Of a stretch of DNA of 64,000 nt, positions 19,310 through 31,599 are shown piece by piece. The stretch covers positions 62,001 through 126,000 of the forward strand of contig JADLZK010007650.1 in the NCBI GenBank assembly GCA_015847255.1. Direction: 5' to 3'. A program made the translations under genes and the position numbers. This DNA is from Hyparrhenia diplandra (lineage: Eukaryota; Streptophyta; Magnoliopsida; Poales; Poaceae). Position 1 is the first letter of the stretch. Each line of letters starts with the position of its first letter. The notes beneath the pieces are model-generated. The model was not told the DNA's origin. It worked only from the letters and a program-made list of their open reading frames with translations, and ran no database searches.

Positions 19310-21480
19310 AGTTTAGTACATGAAGCCATTTAATTCGAGGTTATACATATATATAGCAGGAGAGCCGGCTGCACTTGAGCATGGTTGCATCCATCTTATA
19401 CAATCTATATAATAAGGAACCATTGCTACCATTTATTTTTGTTTAGCGGCAAGTGGTTGCATGGTATCAGGTATGTGATCGACCTAGCTGTGTACCATCC
19501 TTAGATGGTAGAGGCTGGAACTTTTGTTCCATTATAAAAAAAAAGTAGGCGATCGACCTAGGACACAATAACAGTCTCCTACACGATGAATTCAGACGGA
19601 ATGTCGTCGTCGGCGCTCGGCCAGCTTGAAGAATCTATCGTGTGCATAAGCGCTAAAGAATATAAGCTAGCTAGGCAGGTACTGTCACTATGAACAGTTA
19701 AGGAGGTCAAGTTCAAGTACTGTACGATCACTGCCACGAAGCTAATTTTTATGCCGATCAAAGTACAGTTCTTACGAAAACTATTGCAGCTATGCCTGCA
19801 TAGCCGCCACTAACTTGTGTACGAACCATGTGACCGACGGCTGGCGGCGCAGCCATACATCTCGATCGCTTTTATATATATATATATACGACGCGTATAT
19901 TCTCTTAGCATATGCGCAGCTGGAGGGACTCCACTCCAACGACAACATCAAGCCAGGCCACCGGCCTTTAGTTTCGCCATTTAGCCTGCAGACCTTGTCT
20001 GCTCCAAAATAATGCGACGGCCCTAGCCCTAATTAACTACTACAAGCCACCAAAGGCACCAGCCATTGCCTTGTACATGCGTGACTAGCCTTAAATCTCG
20101 CAACAAAAGTTGTACTTGAGTGGCATGCTGTTGACAGAGCTCAAGAAAACTTGTACTCATCAGATCAATAGTGCTCACAGCTCAATGCTGCCATGTGATC
20201 ATGCGTTTGGTATACCTGTCGTGTACTATATATATTGTTAGCTGGCCAGTGTATGGAGCATCTAGATACGAGATTCACCTTGACTCTCCACCTTTTAGGA
20301 AGAGATTCCAACTGCATCGCAAGATTCTTTTCACCACACTGTCCGTTCAATAAACCGTACTACGTTGCAAGCATATATGTCGGCGCCGGCTGAATATTCG
20401 TGAGGATCCGCGCATATTCTATTGAGAAAACTTCAATTACACCTATAGTACGTGGCGCGGTTTGTGGTCGGGGTGGTCGTCCACTCGTCCTGACGGCGCA
20501 CCATAACGACAAACCGATCAAGGTATCTCTTCTGATGCAGGTTGATGTCTTTGTTTATATACAACTCGCTCTCGTCGAGACAGCTAGCACGACAACATGC
20601 AGCATGTGTGCCCATCTTGACTGGACTGGACTGGACTGGACTGGACTAGCACGACAACACCCCAGATACTTAACATTTTTACATAAAAGATCGCTTTCCC
20701 GGGGGCTTATTAGGCCTAGCTATCACACATGCACACATGATGGAAGACGGCACAAAGCAGGGACATTTCAACGTCTGATTGGGGGTGACTTTTTCTAGTG
20801 AGTTCGTTCCAAGACGAAGGGGAGGACGACAGATCGAGGATGGACACGCTCGATCGATCTGGCGACAGCAGATGCAAAAGCTCATGTGGGTAGTACGCAC
20901 GCATGCACCCACTACGTTCGCATTCAGTATAGTATTCAGTTCTGTAGTTGTTAATTGGAGTGCTGGACGCTTGCTGTCTGCAGTGGATTAATTAACATGC
21001 ATACTGTACTATATTTGTCGGTATAGGATAGTTAGACAAAACTGCTTTAATGCTGTTTTTTTTTTTGCTTTTTTTATATAATAAAAGCTGTTTTTTTTTC
21101 TTCTATCTCTCTCTCTGCTATCGCCTTAATTAATTCATCTTTGTAAGAATTATATATTAGAGCAAGTTTAATAGTGTCGCTCACTGCCGCCTCTCGTGTG
21201 CGTGACATGGCGCACAATGGTGGTGGACCCCACTATCATTTAATGCACCGTAGTCATCTCGCCCAATCCCTGGCCGCAGCAACGTATTTCGCCGGCTACA
21301 TGCGGGGCGAGTCCCGAGCCGCCCGTCTCGCTCTCTCTCTCCATTTCTCTCCCTTCCAGGTCAGCTTTCGCCAGTTACTCGCCAATTATAGTACCTGCTC
21401 TTAGGCGGTGGTGGCATTCAACTTTGAACTTTTCTTTAGGAAATAGACCATCTGACCGATATAAACAAGAGTTTTGATAC
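19310..21480. repeat. Array module A, copy c
   Basis: It contains the TTTAGTTTCGCCATTTAGC anchor (19967-19985), a TATA-like run before it (19871-19888), GACGGAATGTCGTCGTC (about 19596), the TACGAGATTCACCTTGAC stretch (about 20261) and the TTGTAAGAATTATATAT close. The interrupted CTTGAG/CTCAAG pair near 20115-20142 has a longer loop than in copies a and b. A (CTGGA)n run lies at about 20619-20646. A Tourist MITE is inserted at 21160-21400. Confidence 0.68.
21160..21400. mobile_element. Tourist-like (PIF/Harbinger) MITE, 241 bp
   Basis: Termini GAGCAAGTTTAATAG and the inverse of TATAGTACCTGCTC, flanked by TTA on both sides (21157-21159 and 21401-21403). Copies b and d of module A read through this place without it. 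Confidence 0.88.
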
Positions 21481-22500
21481 TTGATCACCTCAAAGGCTCA
21501 AAAAGAGGTTACGGAGTTGAGGTCCCTGATGAAACAGCTCTTTGCTTGTAGACATGAAGTCATCAATGAGGCGACCTATATAGATGTTAGAGTAGTAAAG
21601 ATTTTCTTTTCTGAATCAGGATAAAGCCCCATTTCCACTACAACAAAAAAATCATGGTAACAATATAGAGTCTAAGAGATAGATCGAGTAAGTTGGGCAT
21701 CACCTGTGTCTCAGTCGATCAAACCTTACAAGAGCTTGTGTGGACATATCCTGCGAAAGTAAAGTGTAGTAAAGCTTAAGAGTGTCCAATACTCAATATA
21801 GATGATGGAAAGAGTCAATTTTTGCATGGTGTGTGATGAGACAGTCATGTGCTGTTGCTGGTTCAGGCGGCGATGACATCTTGATGTTTGCTCTTCTGCT
21901 GGGGTGTCGCTATGGAGTCCTTGCGAGGGCAATCTTGGTCATTTTGGAGGAATGAAGAGCTGATGTGATGGATTGGTGTTTTGCATAAAGTTGTTGTAAG
22001 ATTGGACCGCGAGCGAAGAAGAAGATGGGAGCTTAGTCTTCTAGTTTTCTTGCTTTGTATTTAGCTTTTTTTTTTTCTTATTTTGTGTTTTCTCTTGTAT
22101 GAGAGTTCAGTCTAAGAACTCTTGTAATGTTTTGATATATCTACTTGTGGATGTAGAGACCGGATTGAAAAATATCCTTCATCTGAAAAAAGCAGAGTAC
22201 CATGAATCAAGCACCTTGTGCTCAAACATTGTAATCTACCTTGTCTTAATGAGTTACTCCCCTTTTCTTCACATAAAGCAACAGCAGCAGAACAACCTAA
22301 CTCTCCTAATATGGCCGGTACGTGGGTGCCCTAGAGGGTGGTTATATGTGGTACGTTGGCAACTTGGCATACATATGGGTGCCCTAATTTGGGGACTTGC
22401 ATTGACATATGATGCTGTTACGCCTGCAGCTGCATATTATTCAGGTAGGGGGATGGGGGAAACATAATATGCCTGCATAGTTACACAAACTGCACGAACT
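21481..22500. other. Unit flank with an L1-type 3' end fragment
   Basis: The first about 220 bp match 13990-14280. From about 21800 to 22190 the sequence resembles the 3' end of a plant L1: a CTTGTTTT-type T-rich stretch, then GGATGTAGAGACCGG and an A-rich end near 22185. No target duplication was identified. From about 22370 it matches 14500-14640, the approach to a CEP 3' flank. Confidence 0.5.
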
Positions 22501-23073
22501 TACAAAATGTGTTATTAATTAGCCTTTTGCTATACATGACGGCCATGCATGCATGTATGCAATGCAAGTTTTTTTAGCATCATATACAATGCAAGTTGGA
22601 CAAGAAACTTGTGTGCAAGCTTCAAAAAGGAGCTGGTAAATGGTTTTTCATCTTGGAGAAGGAAGGAAGTAATTAAATGGATTTCATCAGTACTAAGTTT
22701 CAATTTGAATAAAAGCGTAGCCGTAATTATAGTTAACACATGTAATAAGACGAGCTGCTTATGATCGAAGTACCGACTCAGTAACCGTGAGTATCAAGTC
22801 AGTAACCTTGCGATCGACAGCTTACTGGTCATGAAGAATGGCAAGCTACCATGCAATGGCAAATAAATGCAAGTCCCCGTCTAGGTGTATGCAGAGAATT
22901 TGCGAAGCAAATTAAGGACAGCAAAAATGAAAAATTTATATAATTGTAGATATACCAAACTATTACAAAGGGTAACTAAGATGAACAAGGTCCAACAAGA
23001 TATGAAAGAGGAACAAACGAACAAACTAAGCTACTTGCTACTCCAGGCTGCCTGTTGAATAATCCATCAATCA
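22501..23073 (-). other. 3' flank of CEP copy 3
   Basis: Array-conserved with 4191-4667 and 15449-16051, for example CATGCAATGGCAAATAAATG near 22850. It should hold the 3' UTR; no other gene was seen. Confidence 0.6.
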
Positions 23074-23406
23074 TCATTGACTGATCGTCGTAAGCAGCTT
23101 CCTCCCAATCTTGCTGTGGGTGAATGCATGGCCGATGCCGGGGCTGTGGCTTGGATTGGTAGGGCGAACGTCCTCTGTCGCTCCAGGAACACCACCTTCT
23201 GTGGGAGTGATTGTGCCCTCCATCATCCCGGCTTTTGTGGCTGAAGCACGGGTAGCTGATGATGACGACTGCTTAACTCTAGGAGTAGTACTTGCTGGTA
23301 TCATAGTAGGAGCGCAATGAGCTGACATGATTTGACAGGCTAGGACTAGGATTACTACCATTATAGCCACTGTGCTCATAGTATTGAATGACTTTTGGAT
23401 GGCCAT
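23074..23406 (-). CDS. CEP peptide hormone precursor, copy 3 (full length)
   Basis: This 110-residue, intronless secreted precursor is the best full-length CEP of the minus-strand copies. Residues 1 to about 31 form a signal peptide (hydrophobic core STVAIMVVILVLACQI, likely cleavage around MSAHC). Residues 32-70 are a Ser/Thr/Ala-rich variable linker. The CEP domain is residues 79-93, DVRPTNPSHSPGIGH, with Pro at positions 4, 7 and 11, the sites usually hydroxylated in this family. A conserved 17-residue basic tail (ending GRKLLTTISQ) follows. Position 2 is Val rather than the usual Phe, and position 8 is Ser rather than Gly. It is transcribed towards the left from a TATA box at 23549-23558. 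The expected role is an extracellular signal sensed by CEP receptors in nutrient and root-development control; this is family knowledge, not shown by this sequence. Confidence 0.94.
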   Translation of the reverse strand: MAIQKSFNTMSTVAIMVVILVLACQIMSAHCAPTMIPASTTPRVKQSSSSATRASATKAGMMEGTITPTEGGVPGATEDVRPTNPSHSPGIGHAFTHSKIGRKLLTTISQ

Positions 23407-23548
23407 TTGGTAGCTCGATCGAAGGAGAAGGTGATGAAACTAACTAGCTGAAGAATCAATAAAGACCTAATTAGATGGGTTTACTTCAAGTTAATTGCCT
23501 TGCCTCTAGCTTAGCTTGGTCGATGGCTACAACCTCCTACACTCTTAG

Positions 23549-23558
23549 CTATTTATAG
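23549..23558 (-). promoter_or_regulatory. TATA box of CEP copy 3
   Basis: CTATAAATAG on the minus strand, about 145 bases before the start codon. The intervening leader carries the cluster-conserved block GAGGTTGTAGCCATCGACCA and CTTGAAGTAAACCCATCT, present in all copies. Confidence 0.7.
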
Positions 23559-24140
23559 AATCTGAAGGCAACCTCCTACATTCATGAGCTGACTTGATGG
23601 AGCTTGTACATTATACATTATTAAAGATGGTTTTTTTTAGAAAAGGCAACATTACAGCAGATCTGTTTTTCACATGGATGGTAATAAAAAAATGATAGAT
23701 CCACCATTTTGTAGTCCTGTAATGTAAAAAGTGCAGGATCCAATGAGAATGCAAACATGTATGCATATGGGCCATTCTGCTTCATGCAACCTTAGTACAG
23801 TAAGCTAGTAATTACTGTTCCTTAGAGTGTCTTATAGTATCTAAAGTATTTTTTTTTTCAATAGCTAGGTAGGAAAAATGCTCTCTCTCCCATGAAAATC
23901 ATTTTTCCCCTAAATTACATGCTTTTAAACTTTTGAAAAACTGAACAATCATTGCAATGTGCATTTTTGTCACCTGAAATAATACTAGAATGCAACATCA
24001 AATTATGCATCTATCATCATTGCAATATTGTTAGTCATTTTATTTATATTTTAAGATGAGTTTACAAGACTCTACATATATCTTAAATAATTAATTGCTT
24101 CCATTAATAAACATGTGAAGAGTTCAAATTGACATTTTCA
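23559..24140. other. Upstream DNA of CEP copy 3
   Basis: AT-rich DNA matching the upstream regions of CEP copy 6 (55728-56330) and, inverted, copy 4 (about 50760-51115). The match is cut at 24140 by a 2.6-kb insertion and resumes at 26734. Confidence 0.6.
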
Positions 24141-26733
24141 AAAAGCCTCACGTCATCTGTATAGGCGTCTCGGGTTGGTTGGGGGGGTGGGGTGGGGGGC
24201 GGATTTGGCGAGCAGTGGCGCGTTTTGGGTCAGCTATGGCGCTGGAAGCATGGCGACATGTGGGATGCGATTGGGCAGCCTAGAGGCAGCCCGCCACGCG
24301 TGCTGGATCCCGCGCGAAAAGGCCGTTGCGTTGGTGGCCGCTGAGCGCGTCGACTAGTGGGCACGCTGGTGACCGCTCGGGCGCCGCAGCTATCAACCAT
24401 CTCCTCACCATATGAAGCTCCCGTCGGCGGGCTAACGACATCGCATCATCGGAGAACGCTTGACTCTAGTTGGCTAGCGTGAGTGGTGCCGACGGTCCTC
24501 GACCTGCGGCAGCTCGACCCCATGGTGTTGACCTCGCGATGCCATCACCCTCGGCGACCACGCCGCGGCATGGCCCCCTGTGTGTGTGCTTGCTGCCGAG
24601 GCGAGCCGCTGGGCAGAGTCGCGGCGGTGGGTGCTATGGCAGCTGCAACAATATCACATCTTGTTGTAGCAACCTGCAGAACACGCCTACGCATGGTGCT
24701 TCGCCATGTGCTGCGTCAAGTATGAATCTAGGTTTAAGCCTTCTTGGTTTGCTCCGGCGACGATCGATGGTGGTGCTCGTGGTGTCATATCCCTTCAAGG
24801 AGGCATCGTGGAAAGATTCTGCTCTGTTACTCGCTCGATGGATCGAGATTACGCTCGCTGCCACTATTACCTATTCGATTTTCCGTGGCGGTTTATTTCG
24901 AAGGGAGGGTCACGGTAAATGGAACAATTTTACGTGGTGGTTTTTCGACGGGCCAAAAACCACCACCATTAATCCACAAAAAACAAAAATCGAGATCCAG
25001 GCCCAAACGGGCCCGGATCTAGGCTAGGGTGGATCCGCCAAGGCCGCGCCGCATGGAGGTGCCGGGAGGGCTCGGATCCCGCACCGCCTAATCGGAGGAG
25101 GAGGGCCTTCCTGGACCTCATCGCCCCGAGCTCGCTTTCGCCGGATCCCGCCCCATGGCTGGATCATGCGCCGCCGGGCCGGATGTCGCCGCCGCCAAAC
25201 ACGCTGCGTGGATCTCGCCGCTGGATCCGGCTGGATCGGGAGGGAGAGCGCCGCCGCCGCGCTGGCGCTGGATCCGCGGCGGCGCCACCGCCGGATCGGG
25301 GAAGGGAGCGCGCCGCCGCCGCCGGCTCGTGGGAGGAGAGGGGAGGGAGGGGAGCCGCCCTAGTGCCATCGCGCGAGGAGAGGGGAGGGTGGGGAGCGAG
25401 TGTGGGAGAGGGAGGGGCCAAGACCGAGTGCGGGAGAGAGTGTGGGAGAGGAAGAGACGGGAGGTTGAAACCCTAAGTGGCTATTTATATTTCAGTGGTA
25501 AACCGGGCCAAAGTTTGGTCATGTTTGAGTCCGGGCCATGCTCCCACATGCCATTTTTTGTGGCAGTTTTTTTAAAATAACCGCTACGGTTAATCGATTT
25601 ACCATGGTGGTTTTAAAAACTGCCACGATTAATAGAAAATAACTGCCACGGTTAATCATGACATTAACCGTGGCGGTTTCCCCCAAATAACCGCCACGGA
25701 AAATCATTTGAAAACGTCGTGAAAAATCAGTTGTGTAGTAGTTGTACCCGCTCAATGGATTAGAGCATGTCTCCCATAAGCATATGGATCCGGATGAAAA
25801 CCTGCCCGGCTTTATTGCCGGACCAGCGACTATGGCACCATCGGCGTCATCTCCCTCCCTTGAGGCGTTGTTGTAGATTTCAGTTTCTGTTACCACAGAG
25901 GTTGCTGCAACAATTGGACAGGTCTCGGGGTGAAAACCCTTACGAGCCTCGTGCTCTAGTTATCAATGGCAGCGTTCGTGGATGCCGCTCTCCTTCTTGA
26001 AGGCATCGATACAAGCACACGTGCTCTCGTTCGCATCTGACATGTCCTTGCGCTATCCCTCATTGGTCCTCACCCACTTCTATTTGCCCTCAACGTGTCC
26101 TTGTGCTATCCCTAGTCGCTCTCCCTCTCCATCTTGTTTTGGTCCTACTAACCCCAACTACACCCTTGGCTTCTGCGCTCACTACTTACTGGCAATTGCT
26201 CATTGTCATCAGCTTGCTCTGTCGTCCTCTAGCTCTTCTGAATGCCTCAGCTCATCATATGCTGGGCTACGAGGACCTTGATCTCTTCTCTGGATCTTCT
26301 CATTTCCTCCTGATGTTCCTCCCCCAAATGGCGTTGGTGGGCATTGATCAGAATTCAGATGCTCCCCTAGGTGATGCATCTCACGGTTGTATCTGATCTG
26401 CTCCTTGCAGCTCTCCTGTTGTCGTCTGCCTATCCCGTACACAGCTGCTTGCGGTTAGAGATCTTATGTCGTCATGGTGGCAAAGGTTGGGAATGTTGTG
26501 CTCGCACTTGTTAGGGATGTATGCTGAGCTTGTAGCTCTGTAGCATGTTATTTATTCTGCTTTGCTGGTGCTGGTGGTGTTGTATCTCTTCTCTCTTCCC
26601 CCGACATGTACCTCTCTGATAAACTCAAACATGTAATAAAGGCCATGCCTTCCACCCACCGATTTAATGGTCGGAATCTATGGAATATATTGCAGGTGGG
26701 GATGTTTTCGTCCCCGAAGTTGACCTTTTTTTT
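24141..26733. mobile_element. 2.6-kb insertion in CEP copy 3 upstream region
   Basis: The insertion is flanked by TTGACATTTTCA (24129-24140 and 26734-26745), while the sister copy at about 56307-56319 reads straight through. The ends are not inverted repeats. Inside are GC-rich coding-like stretches (24180-25480) and, at 25560-25740, a cluster of facing CCGCCACGGTTAA / TTAACCGTGGCGG motifs, followed by GTTGTGTAGTAG, which looks like a transposon end. A second, GC-moderate part (25750-26660) has no recognised domain. It is probably composite; no transposase motif was seen. Confidence 0.6.
25560..25740. repeat. Cluster of facing CCGCCACGGTTA motifs (transposon end)
   Basis: About seven direct and inverted copies of a motif near ACCGCCACGGTTAAT sit in 180 bp, with decayed copies at 24880-24960. 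The arrangement is that of transposon subterminal repeats. The terminal word on the right, inverted, is CTACTACACAACTGATTTTT, similar to but not a canonical CACTA terminus. Confidence 0.6.
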
Positions 26734-26745
26734 TTGACATTTTCA

Positions 26746-27262
26746 TGTTCAGAAATAGTGCAATTTAAATGTTGAGTGAAAGAGATAAAGGAGGAGAGAG
26801 AACTTACAACTGGCTTAGGCATATGAACCAGAAAACTATGTTTGAGACACAAGTGGAGTATGTATTAACAATGAAGAGCTAACTATGTGGGCTGATAGTA
26901 AGGAATACCCTGTTGCAATCAAGCCAGATGTATTATTAGCCTAGCTTATAAGGAGGGGATGCTGGGCATACCGAAATTAAAAGAAATAATAACAGCGTGA
27001 AGTAATAAAAAAAATTAGAAAGTACCTAATAAAAAGCAAATAGAGAACTTGCAACTTGTACTTGAGAGAAGGATATAAGGAAAGGGCTAAGGAAAACCTT
27101 GCAGCCATCAAGCTGGATATGTATTATTAGCCTAGCTAGCTTGCCATAAGTTGGGAATGTTGGGCATACCAAAATTAAAAGAAATAATAACGACATGAAG
27201 TAATAAAAATTTAGAAAGGACCTAATAAAAAGCAAATAGAGAACTGGCGACTTGTACTTGAG
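26746..27262. repeat. CEP copy 3 upstream DNA and tandem duplication of about 145 bp
   Basis: After the insertion the upstream homology continues (CAGAAATAGTGCAA as near 56330). A segment running from TGTATTATTAGCCTAGCT to TTGTACTTGAG is present twice (26927-27066 and 27116-27262) with about 85-90% identity by eye. A related single copy lies at about 9030-9155. Confidence 0.7.
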
Positions 27263-29450
27263 TAACATGGATGCACGCTGCCCATGCCCCCATGACCCTG
27301 TCCTTCGTCTACATCCCAGACTAGCTGTGCTACTAAGACTGTTTTTAGTCAATCTGAACGGTTAAGGTGTGGTCAAGTCCATGTACTGTTAGATGGAATC
27401 TCTACCACACGAAGCTTGTCTTTAGGGCGATCAAAGTACACCTTTAGGGAAACTATTGCAGCGCTATGTCTGGCGTGACTAGCCGCCACTAACTTGTGTA
27501 CGAACAATTGTGACCATGCATCTTGCCTTTATACACGCGCATATATTCTCTTAGCATAGAGCTGGAGGCACTCCACTCCAATGACAACATATATGACGAT
27601 GCCAGAACGGCAGAACACACCGGCTTTTAGTTTCGCCGTTTAGCCTGAAGAACTTGTCGATCTGCTCCAATTTAATTAATGACGGCACTCTAACCCTAAG
27701 TACACTCTAAAAGCCACCACCACCGAGAGGCAGCCGCCATTGCCTTATACTATATATATATATACTATCTATCTAGCCTCGGATCGTGCAACTCGCAAGC
27801 ACAAAAGTGGTACTTGAGAAGTTTAAAAAAACTTGTACAAGTGAACAATAGTGTTCAATGGTAATACCTGTCATGTGATCTTGCGATTGGTATGTGAAGT
27901 GCAGGTAAATAAAGAAAGTACGAACTGCCTGTCATGTACTATATATATTATTAACTCCAATGGCTCTGGGCCAGTGTATGGAGAATCTGAATCTAGCTAC
28001 ATACGAGATTCACCTTGACCCTGCAGCTTAGGAAGAGATTCCAACTGTACCGCAAGATTCTTTTCACCCTGTTTGCTGAATATTAATTAATTTTAGCCGT
28101 CTTTCATGTGCTACCATGTAATGACGACTTTGCATCTTTTCCAGCTTTGTACTATGCACATCTTTACAGCAACTAGCTTTTGTAGCTCCGGCCGTTGTTA
28201 GATGTTCTTTAATTTAAATACTGACACACTAGTACGTTAGGTTGTATATACATATCTATAAACCGTACTACTCCCTCCATCTCAAAATAGATGTCACTAT
28301 GGGATGCGTGCCGGTCAAACTTTCTCAACTTTGATTAGGTTTGTAAAAAATATGTGCAACATTTAAATCTTTAAATAAATTTGTTAAAAAACTAGAATTA
28401 AAGATCTTTCCGATGATACTAATTACTTAGCATAAATATTGACTTCTCGGGAAGCGAGAATGACATCTATTTTGAGATTGAGAGAGTATGTACTTACGTT
28501 TCAAGCATATAATGTCAGCGGCGGCTAAATATTCCGAGGGGACGGCGCATATTCTATTGACAACTTCAGTTAGCCTGTATATTGTTGTGGACTATCACAT
28601 ACAGTACGTGCACTACATGCGATGCCATGCATGATGCACGTACTCACCCTTTTGCCTTGCATGTGACCATGTGAATTGTTCTCGATCTTCTTGCTGCAAG
28701 TGCATGTTGATGTCTTTGTTTATACCTCTCACTCTTGGAGACAGCTTGCTACTGTTTTTTTTTTTTTCGCGATCAAGCATATAGTTTGTATTTCATTAAG
28801 AGGGCAGACAGTACGGTGGTCTATCATGAATATATATATATTCTCACCATCGCTAGCTGTACGTGCATGTCATATAACAACTATATTCAGGACAAATGTA
28901 ATGTGCATAAGCCAGTAGCTAAAGCAAGCCAACATGCAGCATGTGTATGTGTGATAGGCTATCACTGATAGCTAGGCTCTTTAGCTCTTTTAGGTAAAAA
29001 GTTAAGTACCTGGCTGTACTTGTATATGAGTAGTAGGCGCAAAGCAGGGATATTCCACGCCTGATTCTCGGTCCCTTTTTCTACCTAGTGAGTTCCCAAA
29101 AGACGAAGGGGAGGACATACATGGACACTCTCGATTTGGCGGCAACACAGATGCAGGAGCTCATTTAGGTATATGCACGCATGCACCTCTCTACTACGTG
29201 CGCGTTCAGATTCAGTATGGTATTCAGTTCTTAGTTGGAGTGTTGGACGCTTGCTGTTTGCATGCATACTGCACCATATGTTGTCGGAATAGGACAGTTA
29301 GACTTAGACATAACTGCTTTGCATGCGGTTTATTTTTTGCTTTATTATATAAAAAAAGATGCTTTTCCTCTATCTCTCTTAATTAATTTATATTATCTTT
29401 GTAAGAATTATATATAGGGTGCTGGCACTCAACTTTGAACTTCATTTTTA
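27240..29450. repeat. Array module A, copy d
   Basis: Anchors: TTTAGTTTCGCCGTTTAGC (27626-27644), GTACACTCTAAAAGCCACCA (from 27700), GAATCTGAATCTAGC (about 27985), TCAGCGGCGGCTAAATATTC (about 28513) and the TTGTAAGAATTATATATA close (about 29399). A Stowaway MITE is inserted at 28271-28486. Confidence 0.68.
28271..28486. mobile_element. Stowaway MITE, 216 bp
   Basis: Termini CTCCCTCCATCTCAAAATAG and the inverse of CTATTTTGAGATTGAGAGAG, flanked by TA (28269-28270 and 28487-28488). The interior is AT-rich and family-typical. Confidence 0.85.
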
Positions 29451-30248
29451 GCATTGTTACGGTGGGTTCCTCCCACGAAAATTATTTACCCCAGCTAAAA
29501 TTAATGGGAACTCCTATATCTCAGTCGCCTGTTTTGAAAAAAAAAAAAAAAACAGGCAATGGATCTGATCCATTGGATCAAGATCCAACGTCCCCAACTA
29601 ACTTAGCATTGTTCGTCTTCTTCATCCCTAGCCTTCCACCCCGACTGCCTGCTCCCTCGCCGGAGCCGCCCCCGAGTCTAGGGACCTCAAGCTAGAAACC
29701 GCTGCTTTCGCCCGTCCTCGCCGTCGTCCGCCGTCTTCATTGTCGCGCAGATAATACATCACAAAATCACAAGCCATAGATCACAAATCACAAGCACAGG
29801 AAACATTTTTTTCTATATATGGAAGGACAAACCTGCGTTGTTGCCGCCGCTGGCGGAGGGGACAAGGGAGCACAAGGAGTTGCCACCGAAGGAGGAGCCC
29901 TCAACGCACCGGAGGGGAGATAACTGAATGTAGATGTTGTCGCGGCCGTGGTCATCTAGATCATCATTATTTCTTGAACATCGGCGGACGTCGGCCGTCT
30001 ATTGTCCGGACCGGCCGGGATGAACTTTGGTTGGGCTGCGCGACTGCCTCCCGGCTCGCTATGCCTGTTTTTGAACCCACCCACCCACCCCCCCGGCGTC
30101 GTGGAGGAAGGTAGAGAGTGGTGTTGTTAGTTGGTTGGCAATATCAACGGCAACAGCTTGATGGTAGCTGTGGAGTAAGTTAGAGTACATGTCATTGCTA
30201 TAATAATGGTCTCATGGTTTAAAATTAAAACATTTAATGTTCTATATA
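29451..30248. other. Unassigned DNA with GC-rich core
   Basis: An A-run at 29538-29553 is bracketed by CCTGTTTT and AAAACAGG, an inverted pair. A GC-rich part (29600-30110) has no recognised domain. Probably transposon-derived, but no ends were found. Confidence 0.3.
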
Positions 30249-30857
30249 CTCCCTCGTCCCAAAAAAAAAATTTGTAATTCTCGTTTCTCGAGGAGTCAAC
30301 CCATTCCAACTTTAAGGTTAGTCTCAATGGGGTTTCATGAGTGTTTCATGCACATTAAATGCAGCGCCACATGAGCAAAACTTCACTTTTGTATGAAACA
30401 TCTAGGAGAGAAAAGGAAAAAAGTTTCACCATGGTAAAACCTTTGGGCAATTGTTTCACATGCATGGGAAACGAGGGTGAAACCTCCATTGAGGCAGAAA
30501 TAGTGTTTCACCATAGAACTATGCAATTAAACCATGCAATGAGAGAGAGACTGTGGGACCCTTGAGCCTATGAAACGTGCATTGAGAGAGACGCCTATTT
30601 CATGTCAAAGTTTCACATCTTGAAACTTAGGGAGGTGAAACTCTCCATTGAGACCGGCCTAACTAAATCTATATAAAGTTTTTACATCGACACTTATATA
30701 ATAAAAAATTAGTATCAATAGATTCATAACGGAATATATTTTCATAATAAATTTTGTTTGGGACATAAGTATTAATACTAATTAATATACTCTTGGTCAA
30801 ACATTAATCAACTTGACCGACACGATTCCCATAATTGTATTTTTTGGACCGAGGGAA
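30249..30857. mobile_element. Stowaway MITE split by a nested MITE
   Basis: The left end CTCCCTCGTCCC follows TA (30247-30248). The right end GGACCGAGGGAA is the matching inverse with a decayed TSD. The interior past 30660 is the usual Stowaway AT-rich body (related to 7820-8040). The element is interrupted by a second MITE at 30316-30659. Confidence 0.8.
30316..30659. mobile_element. Tourist-like MITE nested in the Stowaway MITE
   Basis: Termini GGTTAGTCTCAATGGGGTTT and the inverse of CTCTCCATTGAGACCGGCC, flanked by TAA (30313-30315 and 30660-30662). Several TTTCAC/GTGAAA words form an internal mirror. A relative lies at about 18907-19194. Confidence 0.85.
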
Positions 30858-31599
30858 TGTCTTAGCCGTCACTTATAGTTACATTACAAGAGAACTATTA
30901 TGACGAAATCCAAAGGTGGTCGAGAGAAGGCGGTTAGTGACGACCGCCTTCTTTAACGACGATCCGGTTCATCAACGCATCAATTGTGAAAAGAATCTTT
31001 GATCGTCATATTCTAGTTGTCATACACTACTGCCAGTTTCGCTCATCACTACCGCCGGTATCCTTTGCCGAAATTTATTCCACCGGCGGCGATGAACCAC
31101 ACCGGCGGTGATGAGCCGTTCAGCGCGGGACAACCAGAAACTCCACGGGCTCGACTAAATCGGCGGTGAAGATTTAGATCACCACCGGTTGAATCATTCC
31201 CGGCAGTGGTCTTGATGGACATAGATCACTCGCGGGTTTGAATTAGAACCGAAAGCGATTTGAAGATTGACACAACCGGGTTGAATTAGAACCGATAGCG
31301 ATTTGGGAGGGGAAGCAAAAAGGAACCGATAGCTCGCGGGGTTGAATGAAGAAGGAACAGTAAAAACAAACGATAGAAACAGAGAACGGAGATGAATTAA
31401 AAACGACTTGAGAGTCGTTATATTACTAGATAATATATTTACAAAACGAAAAAAATAAAAAGAAAGCGCCATCGCCTCGCCGCCCCGGCCGCCGCCGCCA
31501 TCGCCTCCTCCGCCGGCCGCCGCTAGGCCTCGCGTCGTCGCCGCCGGCCTCGTCCTCGCTGCCGGCAGCGTTCCCGCCCGGCCGCGCGTTCCGTCGCCG

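Noticed and set aside
25018..25480. Overlapping GC-rich frames at 25118-25580 as a gene
   Set aside because: Frames are open on both strands and low in complexity; the region lies inside the 2.6-kb insertion.
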